Shown here one piece after another: positions 54,288 through 62,353 of a stretch of 64,000 nt of DNA (its first letter is position 1; each line of letters opens with the position of its first letter). Below the pieces are notes generated by a model. The model was not told the origin of the DNA, searched no databases, and saw only the letters and a program-made list of their open reading frames with translations. The position numbers and the translations under genes are program-made. This stretch comes from Marinoscillum luteum (GTDB lineage Bacteria > Bacteroidota > Bacteroidia > Cytophagales > Cyclobacteriaceae): NCBI RefSeq assembly GCF_044005705.1, contig NZ_JBIPKE010000015.1, positions 124,001 through 188,000 on the forward strand. The letters are read 5' to 3'.

Positions 54288-54755
54288 TTACTTCTCTAAC
54301 GTCACTAGCTCCAACACCATGATGGTTGGCATCATGATCACCTTTGTTCGGATAGAATTGGAAATAAGGCAGGCTTGTTCTGACTTTTGGAGCACCCGTT
54401 CCGCACGATGCAGATCCTTTTCATGATGGATGGTCACCCTTGGGGTCAGGATGATTTCGGTCATGAGGTATTTGCCCTCTACCTGCTCCAATTTACCCTT
54501 GGCAGGGCAACTAAAGTTGGTAAACTCCAGCTGAGAGTTCTCTGCTATAGCCAGAAATGTGGTCATCAGGCAGCTACTCACCGCTGCGGTAAACAGATGC
54601 TCTGGAGACCAGATGCCCGGCATGCCTTTTGGAAATTCTGGCGGAGTGGCTACTTCTATACAATTCTCCGCTGCCTGACCAACTTCGGGCGAACACATCA
54701 CACCTTTCCGCTCATTGCTCCAGTTGATGTCAACGTTATAATAGTAGGGTTCCAT
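54288..54755 (-). CDS. OsmC-family peroxiredoxin-like protein
   Basis: The 155-residue protein has the OsmC layout with redox Cys62 (AAVSSCL) and Cys129 (SEQACLI). These are the two conserved Cys of OsmC/Ohr-type peroxidases, which reduce organic peroxides. It is convergent with the thioredoxin gene. Confidence 0.88.
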   Translation of the reverse strand: MEPYYYNVDINWSNERKGVMCSPEVGQAAENCIEVATPPEFPKGMPGIWSPEHLFTAAVSSCLMTTFLAIAENSQLEFTNFSCPAKGKLEQVEGKYLMTEIILTPRVTIHHEKDLHRAERVLQKSEQACLISNSIRTKVIMMPTIMVLELVTLEK

Positions 54756-55103
54756 AGTGTACGTGGTTTTAAATCAATACCACGGCAAACATCATGGAAA
54801 AGACCGACGCTGGAGCTGACGTTCGTCATGGTGATGCGGGATATTAATCAGAAGAAAGCAGTCCTCCCTTGTAGTGTATCAGATAGAGGTAAGGTAAGCC
54901 CATTTTGGAGCCTCCAGCCTCTTCGCGGAGCTCACTCAGCCTCAAGAGAAATGTATGACAACAAACATATGAAGCAGTGAGTCCTGTCAGTGTTAATGAC
55001 GGCTATAATGGGGTCATTTGTAGAGAACATAGGCGTTTAGAGAAGAACAGGAACCTCCGTGCTCCAAAACAGAAATGATTCCAAAAACAAAAATGATACG
55101 ACC
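54756..55103. other. Intergenic stretch without recognised content
   Basis: About 350 bp lie between the OsmC start and the DUF2892 gene. I see no credible gene, no clean promoter match and no repeat-family member. Frames here look like chance. Confidence 0.5.
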
Positions 55104-55337
55104 ATGAAAAAGAATATGGGAACAACAGATCGAAATATCAGAATACTCCTGGCTGTGAGTGTTGCTGTCTTGTACTATCTGAATGTCATGACCGGCCCTT
55201 TGGCCCTGGTTCTGATACTGATCATAGGTATACTCCTTGCTACGAGCTTCTTTAGTTTCTGCCCGCTTTACCTGCCTTTTGGGTACAGCACCCGTAAGAA
55301 ACCCGAGAAAACGAAGCATGAAGTACACCCTTCCTGA
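55104..55337 (+). CDS. DUF2892 small membrane protein
   Basis: From the ATG at 55104 (MKKNMGTTDRNIRILLAV) the product is 77 residues with two hydrophobic helices and an FFSFCPLYLPFG end, the DUF2892 (YgaP-like membrane part) pattern. The in-frame start at 55059 is less likely. Its function is unknown. Confidence 0.85.
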   Translation: MKKNMGTTDRNIRILLAVSVAVLYYLNVMTGPLALVLILIIGILLATSFFSFCPLYLPFGYSTRKKPEKTKHEVHPS

Positions 55338-55392
55338 TGGATCAGGGAGACTCGTAATGAAACCGATTAGTCATTTTGTCAATTAGCTGCTC

Positions 55393-55496
55393 AGATTCCG
55401 GTATTTGGCCATCGCTGCGCTCGTCCAAAACCGGAATAACAGAGCGGCAAAAGGAACGCCATTCCGGCTTCTGAGGCACGAAGAAGACCGGAATCT
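55393..55496. repeat. CCGGAAT inverted-repeat element, copy B2
   Basis: The 104-bp element begins AGATTCCGGTATTT and ends ACCGGAATCT. Inner arms AAACCGGAAT and CATTCCGG form a second stem. It shares its layout and central GGCACGAAGAAG with copies at 61747 and 62023. Confidence 0.85.
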
Positions 55497-55597
55497 GATG
55501 GATCAAGCAATATTTGTGTGGGCTATCACTAAATGGTTACATTTTGTGAAATCGAATTAATTCACTTTGAATTCGGAAAAATTAGGACGCAATGGAG

Positions 55598-55770
55598 GGT
55601 GGGGCATCCAAGGCAAGTGTGAATCATTTTGACACCAGAAAGTTGTTTAAAAAATGCCCAAAAACGGAGAGTCAAAATGATTTTTTGCGTTGGTGCCTTT
55701 TCTTTTGCTTCGTTTTCTTTGGGCAAGCAAAGAAAATGAAGGGTAAGTAGCCAATCGATTGGATTGAGTC
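55598..55770 (+). repeat. ATTTTGAC/GTCAAAAT element, copy A1 (short subtype)
   Basis: The copy begins GGTGGGGCATCCAAGGCAAG and contains AATCATTTTGAC, a loop of about 30 nt, GTCAAAATGATT and a second hairpin TTTTCTTTG-GGCAAG-CAAAGAAAA. Its spacer (GTTGGTGCC...CTTCG) matches copy A4 (short subtype). Confidence 0.85.
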
Positions 55771-55944
55771 ATATGAGATGTCAGATTACGAATCACTATC
55801 CACCTTTAACTAATTACAATCTCCCCACAACTTTATTGCTTGATCCAATCTAATGGTTCCACCGTGCTCCTAGACTTGGGAATGGATGAATTAATTCAAC
55901 AGGGCTTTATCACCAATCAGACTCCCGAAGGGCTAGACAAACCA

Positions 55945-57057
55945 TCAGCCTGCAGTAGCCTGTCGCCTACCCAGCTGTTTCAGTAGTTGCAGATGGCCGG
56001 AAAGTGCTTTGGCAAATGTTCCCACACTTTTGTATGGTAGCCCAAACTCCATGGCCGTGTCCTTCACAATACCGGATACTTTGCGGTAGTGCACATGACA
56101 AATACCCGGAAAGAGATGATGCTCCACCTGAAAGTTTAACCCCCCCACCAGCCAGGTGAACCACCGGCTGTTGTTGGCGAAGTTGGTGGTGGTACGGAGC
56201 TGATGAATCGCCCAGTTATCCTGCAAGGAGTGATTCTCATCCGGCAAAGGGAATTCAGACCCCGTAATAACATGGGCCGGCTGGAAGATAATGGCCAGTA
56301 TGAACCCTGTGATGTAATGCATCAGGACGATACCTATGATCACCTGCCACCAGAGAAAGGATGTAAAGATCAGGGGAAGCACAAAAATATAGCTGACATA
56401 GATCACCTTGGTGGTCATCAGTATGCTCCACTCCCGGATGGCATTGGACTTCTGACTCTTGATCAGGCCGTTTTTGTGATACCTCAGCAACTGATCAAAA
56501 TCCTTGTAAAACATCCAAACGATCGTCATAAGCCCATAGAGCAGCCACGCATAGATAAACTGGTACTTATGAAACCACCTCCATTGGGCATGCGAAGAAA
56601 AACGCAGCGCACCCCGGGGACTAATGTCCTCATCTGCCTCATGCACATTGGTATAGGAATGATGCAATAGATTGTGCTGAACCTTCCAGTTGAAAGCATT
56701 GGCCCCAATGAGATTGAGCGAGTACCCAATCATCGAATTGACCCAGCGCTTATTGGCGTATGCACCATGATTTCCATCGTGCATTACACACAGTCCTATT
56801 CCGGCGAGTCCCAGCCCCATCAGCACGACCATGAGCAGCGTAAGGAGTGCTCCTGACACCACACCGCTCAGTATCAGCGCATATGGACCAAAATAAAGAG
56901 ACATCATCACGATGGATTTGATGATCATCTCACGGTTGGCGTACCGGCTGATCTGGTTGATCTTGAAATATTCGTTGACGCGCCTGTTTAACGTGACGGT
57001 GAAGTCTCTGCGGCTATTTTGAAAAGTAATTTTATTCGAAGGATTCATTAGACTCAA
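55945..57057 (-). CDS. Membrane fatty acid desaturase
   Basis: The 370-residue protein has the three His boxes of acyl-lipid/acyl-CoA desaturases: HDGNH at 93-97, HNLLHH at 128-133 and QVEHH near 308 in FQVEHHLFPG. Several hydrophobic helices surround them. It needs electrons from a ferredoxin or cytochrome b5-type donor, and none is adjacent. It is divergent from an AraC gene. Confidence 0.95.
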   Translation of the reverse strand: MSLMNPSNKITFQNSRRDFTVTLNRRVNEYFKINQISRYANREMIIKSIVMMSLYFGPYALILSGVVSGALLTLLMVVLMGLGLAGIGLCVMHDGNHGAYANKRWVNSMIGYSLNLIGANAFNWKVQHNLLHHSYTNVHEADEDISPRGALRFSSHAQWRWFHKYQFIYAWLLYGLMTIVWMFYKDFDQLLRYHKNGLIKSQKSNAIREWSILMTTKVIYVSYIFVLPLIFTSFLWWQVIIGIVLMHYITGFILAIIFQPAHVITGSEFPLPDENHSLQDNWAIHQLRTTTNFANNSRWFTWLVGGLNFQVEHHLFPGICHVHYRKVSGIVKDTAMEFGLPYKSVGTFAKALSGHLQLLKQLGRRQATAG

Positions 57058-57221
57058 CTTTACATACCATTATCTTTTGCCAAAGGTCCTTCTTTATGGG
57101 ACCTTTTCCATTACATTTTAAACCCTAATAGTTGTAAGTTTTTTGGATTCATCATGGTCAAAACCAGCCTGTCCGAACCAAATAACCTATTCAAGCCACT
57201 CTATGGAAGCGTTATTAGGGC

Positions 57222-57229
57222 TAACTTTG
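57222..57229 (+). promoter_or_regulatory. -7-like box TAACTTTG before AraC gene
   Basis: TAACTTTG fits TAnnTTTG and lies 5 nt upstream of the ATG at 57234, which would give a leaderless mRNA. No clear TTTG is found near -33. Confidence 0.35.
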
Positions 57230-57233
57230 CCGT

Positions 57234-57803
57234 ATGAAGCTCTACATCAAATACATGGTCAGCCTGCGGTGTAAATTGATGGTAAAAGAAGAACTGGAAA
57301 AACTAGGGCTGCATCACACCACACTTGACCTGGGAATGGTGGACGTACTGGAGGACCTCACCCCCACTCAGCATGATATATTGAAGGTAAATCTCCTGAA
57401 ATCAGGACTGGAACTCCTCGATGACAAAAAGAGCATCCTCATTGAAAAAATCAAAAATGTGATCATTGAAATGGTCCATTACTCTGATGAGTTACCCAAG
57501 GTGAACTATTCGGACTATATCAGCGAAAAGCTGGGCTACGACTATACCTACCTCTCCAATATTTTCTCTGAAGTGAAAGGCACCACCATTCAGAATTTCA
57601 TCATTATTCACAAGATCGAAAAGGTCAAGGAATTGCTTCTTTACGACGAGCTCAATCTCACAGAGATCTCCTACAAGCTCCACTACAGCAGCGTGGCGCA
57701 TCTGTCCAACCAGTTTAAGAAGGTGACGGGCCTCTCACCCTCCTTTTACAAGCAGCTGCGCCAAAAACGAATGAATAACCTGGAGAACCTGGGCTCCCTC
57801 TGA
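57234..57803 (+). CDS. AraC-type helix-turn-helix regulator, short form
   Basis: The 189-residue protein has an N-terminal part starting MKLYIKYMVSLRCKLMVKEEL, which resembles the heavy-metal-associated-like fold seen in related Bacteroidota regulators. An AraC DNA-binding pair at about 90-185 (YDYTYLSNIFSEVKG and ISYKLHYSSVAHLSNQFKKVTG) follows. It is divergent from the desaturase gene. No ligand is known. Confidence 0.88.
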   Translation: MKLYIKYMVSLRCKLMVKEELEKLGLHHTTLDLGMVDVLEDLTPTQHDILKVNLLKSGLELLDDKKSILIEKIKNVIIEMVHYSDELPKVNYSDYISEKLGYDYTYLSNIFSEVKGTTIQNFIIIHKIEKVKELLLYDELNLTEISYKLHYSSVAHLSNQFKKVTGLSPSFYKQLRQKRMNNLENLGSL

Positions 57804-58357
57804 CAAGCATACTTCAGGCAGGATGTTCGGAGGGGATCACTCTTTGTCCTGTCTTACACATTCCATTCTGATCAGGCCAGACGGTAGTAGCGAAAATCTA
57901 GATAAATCTGAAAACCTGTAAGGGACTGTAATGATCTGGACAGCCATTGGTTCATACCAACTGATGCTCTACTAACTCTTCATTTTCTTTGCTTGCTCCG
58001 GGCCGCGTAGGCAAAGAAAACTTTTGGTGATCCAGCATAAAGGCACCAACCTGGTCGGTCGCACGCAAAAAATCATTTTGACTTATCGTATTTGTTCTTC
58101 CTTTTAGGAATTGATGGAGTCAAAATGATTCACAAGCCTTGGATGCCCCACCCGCCTTGCGTTGACTCTTTCTGAGTTTCGAGTAACTGTATAAAGATAC
58201 CCACACACAACATTATTTAATCTCACAATCCCAAAGTGTGATCTATGTAACAATCATTCATTTCTATGTAATGAATGTACCTGCTCCTGTCCCGATCTTT
58301 ATTCAAAATTACATTCACACCTCACAGCGTTTAAGAGCGCTCTAAACAGCCTGGATT
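57804..58357. other. Long intergenic stretch holding element A2
   Basis: This stretch holds one ATTTTGAC element in inverted orientation (57979-58158). The remaining sequence shows no gene. Upstream of the 103-aa gene I see no consensus promoter. Confidence 0.6.
57979..58158 (-). repeat. ATTTTGAC/GTCAAAAT element, copy A2 (long subtype, inverted)
   Basis: Read on the minus strand it starts with GGCGGGTGGGGCATCC, then AATCATTTTGAC, a spacer with AAGGAAGAACAAATACGATA, GTCAAAATGATT and a long-loop hairpin TTTTCTTTGC...GCAAAGAAAA. It matches A3 closely and A1/A4 less. It is opposite in orientation to A1, so the pair flanks the desaturase-AraC module. Confidence 0.85.
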
Positions 58358-58669
58358 ATGAAAAAATTATTCCCGAGTATGCTCACACTTCTTCTGATTT
58401 TCACACTTTCAGGAATCAGCTATGCAGCAAAAGAACCCACTAAAACACCGATACCCATTACTCATCCTATCTCTGCAGAAGAATCTAATGTACTACTGCT
58501 GAGGTTGGACGAAATCAAAGCAATGGATAAGGCCGGGATGAACGCAATGGAAAAGAAAGCCCTCCGAAAAGAAGTGAAATCAATTCAAGGCAGGCTGGCC
58601 ACTGGCGGCGTGTATATTTCTGCAGGCGCGCTTATTATCATCATTTTGCTCCTTATCATTCTACTATAG
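58358..58669 (+). CDS. Small exported membrane protein, hypothetical
   Basis: The 103-residue protein has a signal peptide (ending SYAA), a charged helical part and a C-terminal hydrophobic helix (VYISAGALIIIILLLIILL) as a tail anchor. No family is recognised. Confidence 0.7.
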   Translation: MKKLFPSMLTLLLIFTLSGISYAAKEPTKTPIPITHPISAEESNVLLLRLDEIKAMDKAGMNAMEKKALRKEVKSIQGRLATGGVYISAGALIIIILLLIILL

Positions 58670-58782
58670 AAGGTCTATTTGATTTAAAGCAAAGGACATC
58701 AGAGGTCCAAATGGGAGCTCATAACATACAAAATAATCGGAGTTGACAGGCTCCTTTTTTTAGCAGAGATAAAATCACATTA

Positions 58783-59130
58783 ATGGCCGAAATCGAAAAA
58801 GAAAAGGCCCTCACCATTGGGGGGATCATCCAGTACGTTCCAAATTCAGTAGTCATCAAAAACATCATTAAAAAGACATCCGGAAGAGTCAATGCTGTTT
58901 CCTTTGACGCTGGCCAGACCATGGTGGAAAAAATCATTCCGTTTGACACGTTCATTCAGGTAATAGATGGCCAGGCCCACATCGAAATCAGTGAGAAGTT
59001 GCATGTATTGGAAACGGGACAGGCCATCATCATACCTGCTCACGCTCCCAATACCATCCGGGCCAATGTCCGGTTCAAAATGATTTCTATGGTTATCAAA
59101 AGTGGCTACGAGGACGTACCGCTGATTTGA
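58783..59130 (+). CDS. Cupin-domain protein
   Basis: The 115 residues carry a single cupin barrel with VEKIIPFDTFIQVIDGQAHIEISE and LETGQAIIIPAHAPNTIRA. The metal-binding His/Glu positions are incomplete, so metal binding is doubtful. It has no signal peptide. The function is unknown. Confidence 0.8.
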   Translation: MAEIEKEKALTIGGIIQYVPNSVVIKNIIKKTSGRVNAVSFDAGQTMVEKIIPFDTFIQVIDGQAHIEISEKLHVLETGQAIIIPAHAPNTIRANVRFKMISMVIKSGYEDVPLI

Positions 59131-59176
59131 TACACCTGATTACCATAACTACAAAAACCTATTTTAAATTACCAAC

Positions 59177-59647
59177 ATGAAAAAACACCTACTACTTTTG
59201 ATCATGACTTTATCCCTGTCATCCATGGGATTTGCACAGGATTACACCACCGGAATCGGTATACGGGGCGGCTACTTCAATGGCCTCACCGTCAAGCATT
59301 TTGTTAGTGATCAGGCCGCACTGGAAGGCATCTTCACCAGCAGATGGAGGGGATTTCAGGTGACAGGCCTGTATGAGATTCATAACCAGGCATTCAACAC
59401 CCCCAGACTCAACTGGTACTATGGTTTTGGAGCGCACATTGGATTTTGGGATGGCAACGAAACCAACTGGGGGAATCGCGGTGATAACTATACAGTGCTG
59501 GGGATAGATGGTATTCTGGGTATGGAATACAATTTCACAGAAATCCCTATCAACATCGGGATCGACTGGAAGCCCAGCATGAACCTGATCGGATATTCCG
59601 GTTTTTGGGGTGACGGTGGAGCCCTTTCCGTTCGGTATATTTTCTAG
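59177..59647 (+). CDS. Outer-membrane beta-barrel (porin-like) protein
   Basis: The 156-residue protein has a signal peptide (MKKHLLLLIM to FAQ) and a short barrel pattern (GIGIRGGYFNGLTVKHF) ending LSVRYIF, where the terminal Phe is typical of outer-membrane barrels. It is similar in size to small OmpA-like beta-barrels. Confidence 0.8.
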   Translation: MKKHLLLLIMTLSLSSMGFAQDYTTGIGIRGGYFNGLTVKHFVSDQAALEGIFTSRWRGFQVTGLYEIHNQAFNTPRLNWYYGFGAHIGFWDGNETNWGNRGDNYTVLGIDGILGMEYNFTEIPINIGIDWKPSMNLIGYSGFWGDGGALSVRYIF

Positions 59648-59807
59648 GTCGCAGGATCAACCAAACCCTGGAGAGGCTTGCTTATTGGTTGCCACACACC
59701 TGTGAATGATGTAATAATCCCCACGATAGATGTAACAACTTATCTGAATGATCTATCGATTTTTACCTGAAGGATGACATCAATCTCATTTTTAAACAAA
59801 CTCCAAA

Positions 59808-59927
59808 ATGTCCAAGACTAAGGGTAAAGAAGGAAAGGCAAAGTCTGATAAGACGGCCCCTGCGAAGAATTTAATGGAAAAGCGTGCGGCCAAGGAAGCC
59901 AAGCGAGAAGCTAAGAAGAATGACTGA
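59808..59927 (+). CDS. Lysine-rich 39-residue protein
   Basis: A complete frame from ATG at 59808 to TGA at 59925-59927 encodes MSKTKGKEGKAKSDKTAPAK, then KNLMEKRAAKEAKREAKKND. It has about 16 Lys/Arg. Perfect codon phasing and a strong terminator 28 nt later support a real gene. Similar short basic proteins occur in this phylum. It may bind nucleic acid (inference). Confidence 0.6.
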   Translation: MSKTKGKEGKAKSDKTAPAKNLMEKRAAKEAKREAKKND

Positions 59928-59955
59928 TTCAATCATTTCCAGGCTTATCTTGAAG

Positions 59956-59985
59956 AGGGGCAGGTGTAACATCCTGCCCCTTTTT
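59956..59985 (+). terminator. Rho-independent terminator
   Basis: AGGGGCAGG (59956-59964), an 8-nt loop, CCTGCCCCT (59973-59981) and a TTTTT tail to 59985. It follows the 39-residue gene. Confidence 0.85.
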
Positions 59986-60123
59986 GTTACATACCGGCCT
60001 GCTCCTGAAAATGTATGGGATAAATAAAAAAGATCAAGAAGTATTTGTGTGAAGTAACACGATGTAGTTTCAATATTTTGTAAACCGATTAATCCACCAG
60101 GATTCAGAGAAGCAAGGTCGTAA

Positions 60124-60330
60124 GGCGGGCGGGGCATCCAAGGCAAGTGTGAATCATTTTGACTCCAACAATTCCTAAAAGGAAGAACAAATACGATAAG
60201 TCAAAATGATTTTTTGCGTGCGACCGGCCAGGTTGGTGCCTGTGTGGTAACATCAGTTGTTTTCTTTGCCTACGCGGCCCGGGGCAAGCAAAGAAAATGA
60301 AGATAAGTAGCCAATCAATCGGATTGGGTC
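60124..60330 (+). repeat. ATTTTGAC/GTCAAAAT element, copy A3 (long subtype)
   Basis: The element starts GGCGGGCGGGGCATCCAAGG, has AATCATTTTGACTCC, the spacer AAGGAAGAACAAATACGATA, GTCAAAATGATT and the hairpin TTTTCTTTGC...GGCAAGCAAAG. It is nearly identical to the reverse of A2. It lies in the 520-bp gap between the 39-residue gene and the TonB-like gene. Confidence 0.85.
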
Positions 60331-60400
60331 ATATGAGGTATCAGATCACTACCATCATCTTTAATACAATCACCCTCAGGAATACCGTTCGATCCAATAA

Positions 60401-60424
60401 AAAACGCGAGGAGTCCTCGCGTTT
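60401..60424 (-). terminator. Terminator of TonB-like gene
   Basis: AAACGCGAGGA (60402-60412) and TCCTCGCGTTT (60414-60424) pair around one base. On the minus strand it is followed by a run of U (complement of the A run 60398-60404). It lies 25 bp beyond the TonB-like stop. Confidence 0.75.
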
Positions 60425-60448
60425 GTCATATCTCACCCCTCCCTTACC

Positions 60449-60991
60449 CTATTGGATCAGGAAGGTGATCGGTACACTAAATTTCACATCTACGGCCTCT
60501 CCGTTTTGTTTACCTGGAGTCCAGTCGGGCATCAGGTTCACCACGCGTAGCGCTTCACCCCGCAAGAGATCATCCACTTCTTCGTAAGTATCCTCCGATG
60601 CAGTCACCCCGGTCACCTCACCACGTTTTGACACAATGAAATCCACAAACACCGTGCCCTCCATATCCGCTCTTTTGGCGGCAGCCGGGAATTCCAGGTT
60701 TTCCTTCAGAAACGCCTTCAACGCCGCCTCACCCCCTACATAAGCCGGATCTATTTCCGCCTTGTAATACACCCGATTGCCGGTGGTGCCTTCATAGTAT
60801 TGGCTCGTGGCGATCAATTCGGCAAGTTCAGCCTTTCGCTTTTCTGCCAGTAGTACCCGCTCCTTCTCCACTTGTGCATGCCTTTCGGCGGTGGTCATTG
60901 GAGTAGTCGCCTTTTCTTTGCCTTCGGTACCACACCCCTGAACAAAAACCAGCAACAGGCCTAAAGCGCCAATGGTTAAATACTTTCTCAT
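60449..60991 (-). CDS. TonB C-terminal-domain lipoprotein
   Basis: From the ATG at 60991 (MRKYLTIG) the 180-residue product has a lipoprotein signal with Cys at 20 (VQGC). A charged linker follows and a C-terminal TonB-like domain from about 105 (VGGEAALKAFLKENLEFPAAA, GTVFVDFIVSKRGEVTGV) to the end. Full TonB has an N-terminal TM helix and Pro-rich linker, which this lacks, so it may be a TonB-related or AgnX-like envelope protein. The earlier in-frame start at 61081 adds an unlikely peptide. Confidence 0.85.
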   Translation of the reverse strand: MRKYLTIGALGLLLVFVQGCGTEGKEKATTPMTTAERHAQVEKERVLLAEKRKAELAELIATSQYYEGTTGNRVYYKAEIDPAYVGGEAALKAFLKENLEFPAAAKRADMEGTVFVDFIVSKRGEVTGVTASEDTYEEVDDLLRGEALRVVNLMPDWTPGKQNGEAVDVKFSVPITFLIQ

Positions 60992-61149
60992 AGTTTGTTG
61001 TTTTAATTGGGCACAAAGGTGGCGCCTCATCTGCCCGGAAGTGTTACATAACATTGAGAATGAGTTGTATCTATCACACATCCATGGTCCATATTGACGC
61101 GGGGTTTTGTGAGGTATCGCTTATACTGTAGTTCGAAATTCAAAAAGTA

Positions 61150-61325
61150 TCATCGCAATGCGGGCGGGCCATCCAAGGCAAGTGTGAATCATTTTGACTT
61201 GAGAAATTTCTAATAAGATCTTAACACGCTAAGTCAAAATGATTTTTTGCGTTGGTGCCCTTTCTTTTGCTTCGTTTTCTTTGGGCAAGCAAAGAAAATG
61301 AAGGGTAAGTTGCCCATCGGTGGGA
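61150..61325 (+). repeat. ATTTTGAC/GTCAAAAT element, copy A4 (short subtype)
   Basis: It starts GCGGGCGGGCCATCCAAGG, then AATCATTTTGAC, a spacer, GTCAAAATGATT and the hairpin TTTTCTTTG-GGCAAG-CAAAGAAAA. Its loop region matches A1. It fills the middle of the 518-bp gap 60992-61509. Confidence 0.85.
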
Positions 61326-61509
61326 ATGAACCGATAGTGTGTCAGAAGATAACAGTCCCCAATCATTCAATACAATTTCCATCCGATTTTCGGACTTGAT
61401 CATATCCAAACCCACCTCTTTCGCCTCTAAGTCCCCCCATGTGGCAGATTTGAAGATAGAATCCTCCGGAAGGTCGTTTAACCATAATGCTTAGGTTACC
61501 TTACCGGTT

Positions 61510-61695
61510 ATGGATATTATACGAAGCTGGAGAGAGCAAAAAGTAATGCTGAAATGGAGGTATCCTATTCTGCAAGACCTGGACTTTGTCTTTGAAGAAG
61601 GAGAACGTGAAAAGATGTATTCAAAACTGGCCACCAAACTCAACAAGACCCGATCGGAGCTGGAAGTGCTCTTTGCAGACCTGCAACTGCATTAG
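61510..61695 (+). CDS. CsbD-like small stress protein
   Basis: The 61-residue protein has the pattern SWREQKVMLKWRYPIL, FEEGEREKMYSKLATKL and KTRSELE, as in CsbD-like proteins of Bacteroidota. They are induced by stress, and their role is not established. The last 20 codons with stop (61637-61695) recur at 61911-61971 as part of a tandem duplication. Confidence 0.75.
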   Translation: MDIIRSWREQKVMLKWRYPILQDLDFVFEEGEREKMYSKLATKLNKTRSELEVLFADLQLH

Positions 61696-61746
61696 TGACA
61701 GTCCTGAGAATGGGGAGCTTGATGGGAAGACCTCTCTAAAACGCAA

Positions 61747-61848
61747 AGATTCCGGTATTTTGAGTCGCTGCGCTTTGTCAAAAACCGGAATGACGGAGCG
61801 GAAAAGGAACGTCATCCGGTTTCTGAGGCACGAAGAAGACCGGAATCT
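61747..61848. repeat. CCGGAAT inverted-repeat element, copy B3
   Basis: The 102-bp element starts AGATTCCGGTATTT and ends ACCGGAATCT, with inner arms AAACCGGAATGAC and GTCATCCGGTTT. It sits directly after the CsbD-like gene. Confidence 0.85.
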
Positions 61849-62022
61849 TCTCCTGTCCGATGGTTCGAAGGAGCTCACCGTGACAGGTTCACAGGGCGAT
61901 TTGGGGGCCACCAAACTCAACAAGACCCGATCGGAGTTGGAAGCGCTTTTTGCAGACCTCCAGCTGCATTAGTGACTGCCTTGAGAATGGGGAGCTTGGT
62001 GGGAAACCGCTCTAAAATGCAA

Positions 62023-62125
62023 AGATTCCGGTATTTGGCCATCGCTGCGCTTTGCCCAAAACCGAAATGACGGAGCGGAAAAGGAACGTCATCCGGTTTC
62101 TGAGGCACGAAGAAGACCGGAATCT
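62023..62125. repeat. CCGGAAT inverted-repeat element, copy B4
   Basis: The 103-bp element has the same arms as B3, except that the inner left arm reads AAACCGAAATGAC, a one-base change that weakens the inner stem. It is the second copy in the tandem duplication. Confidence 0.85.
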
Positions 62126-62297
62126 TCTCCTGTCTAATGGTTCGACGGAGCTCACCGTGACAGGTTCAGAAGACGATTTGGGGTTTTATTCTCTGGCACG
62201 CTCGCCAGCAGTTCGGGTGTCTACCGTACATGTTTTCTTCACTCTCTCCTTCTACTCGATAGTGGGGTATGCCGCTGGTTGTCATGGCCGATAAAAT

Positions 62298-62329
62298 CGA
62301 AAAAACCCCGTTCATTGCTGAACGGGGTC
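62298..62329 (-). terminator. Terminator of HU-like gene
   Basis: ACCCCGTTCA (62305-62314) and TGAACGGGGT (62319-62328) form a 10-bp stem with a 4-nt loop. On the minus strand a run of U follows (complement of the A run 62299-62305). It lies 25 bp past the HU-like stop. Confidence 0.9.
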
Positions 62330-62353
62330 TTCATAAATTAAAAAAGATGACGA

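Larger units (their letters stand above)
55338..55944. other. Long intergenic stretch holding elements B2 and A1
   Basis: The 607 bp between the DUF2892 gene and the desaturase gene end contains one CCGGAAT inverted-repeat element (55393-55496) and one ATTTTGAC/GTCAAAAT element (55598-55770), described separately. The rest holds nothing recognised. Confidence 0.7.
61631..62184. repeat. 277-bp tandem duplication containing B3 and B4
   Basis: Two units, 61631-61907 and 61908-62184, align base for base with about one difference in ten. Each contains the end of the CsbD-like gene (in unit 2 as a remnant) and one CCGGAAT inverted-repeat element. The unit start CCACCAAACTCAACAAGACC is shared. Confidence 0.85.

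Noticed and set aside
54387..54980. A 197-codon plus-strand frame over the OsmC gene and downstream gap
   Set aside because: Most of it is antisense to the OsmC gene, and the remainder has poor codon character.
61221..61415. Minus-strand frame of 64 codons over element A4
   Set aside because: It lies across an A element and its neighbour. Such frames over repeat families are commonly misannotated as genes.
61586..62294. Plus-strand frames through the B elements (123-128 and 80 codons)
   Set aside because: They read through the CCGGAAT repeats and the tandem duplication, so they are by-products of the repeats rather than genes.
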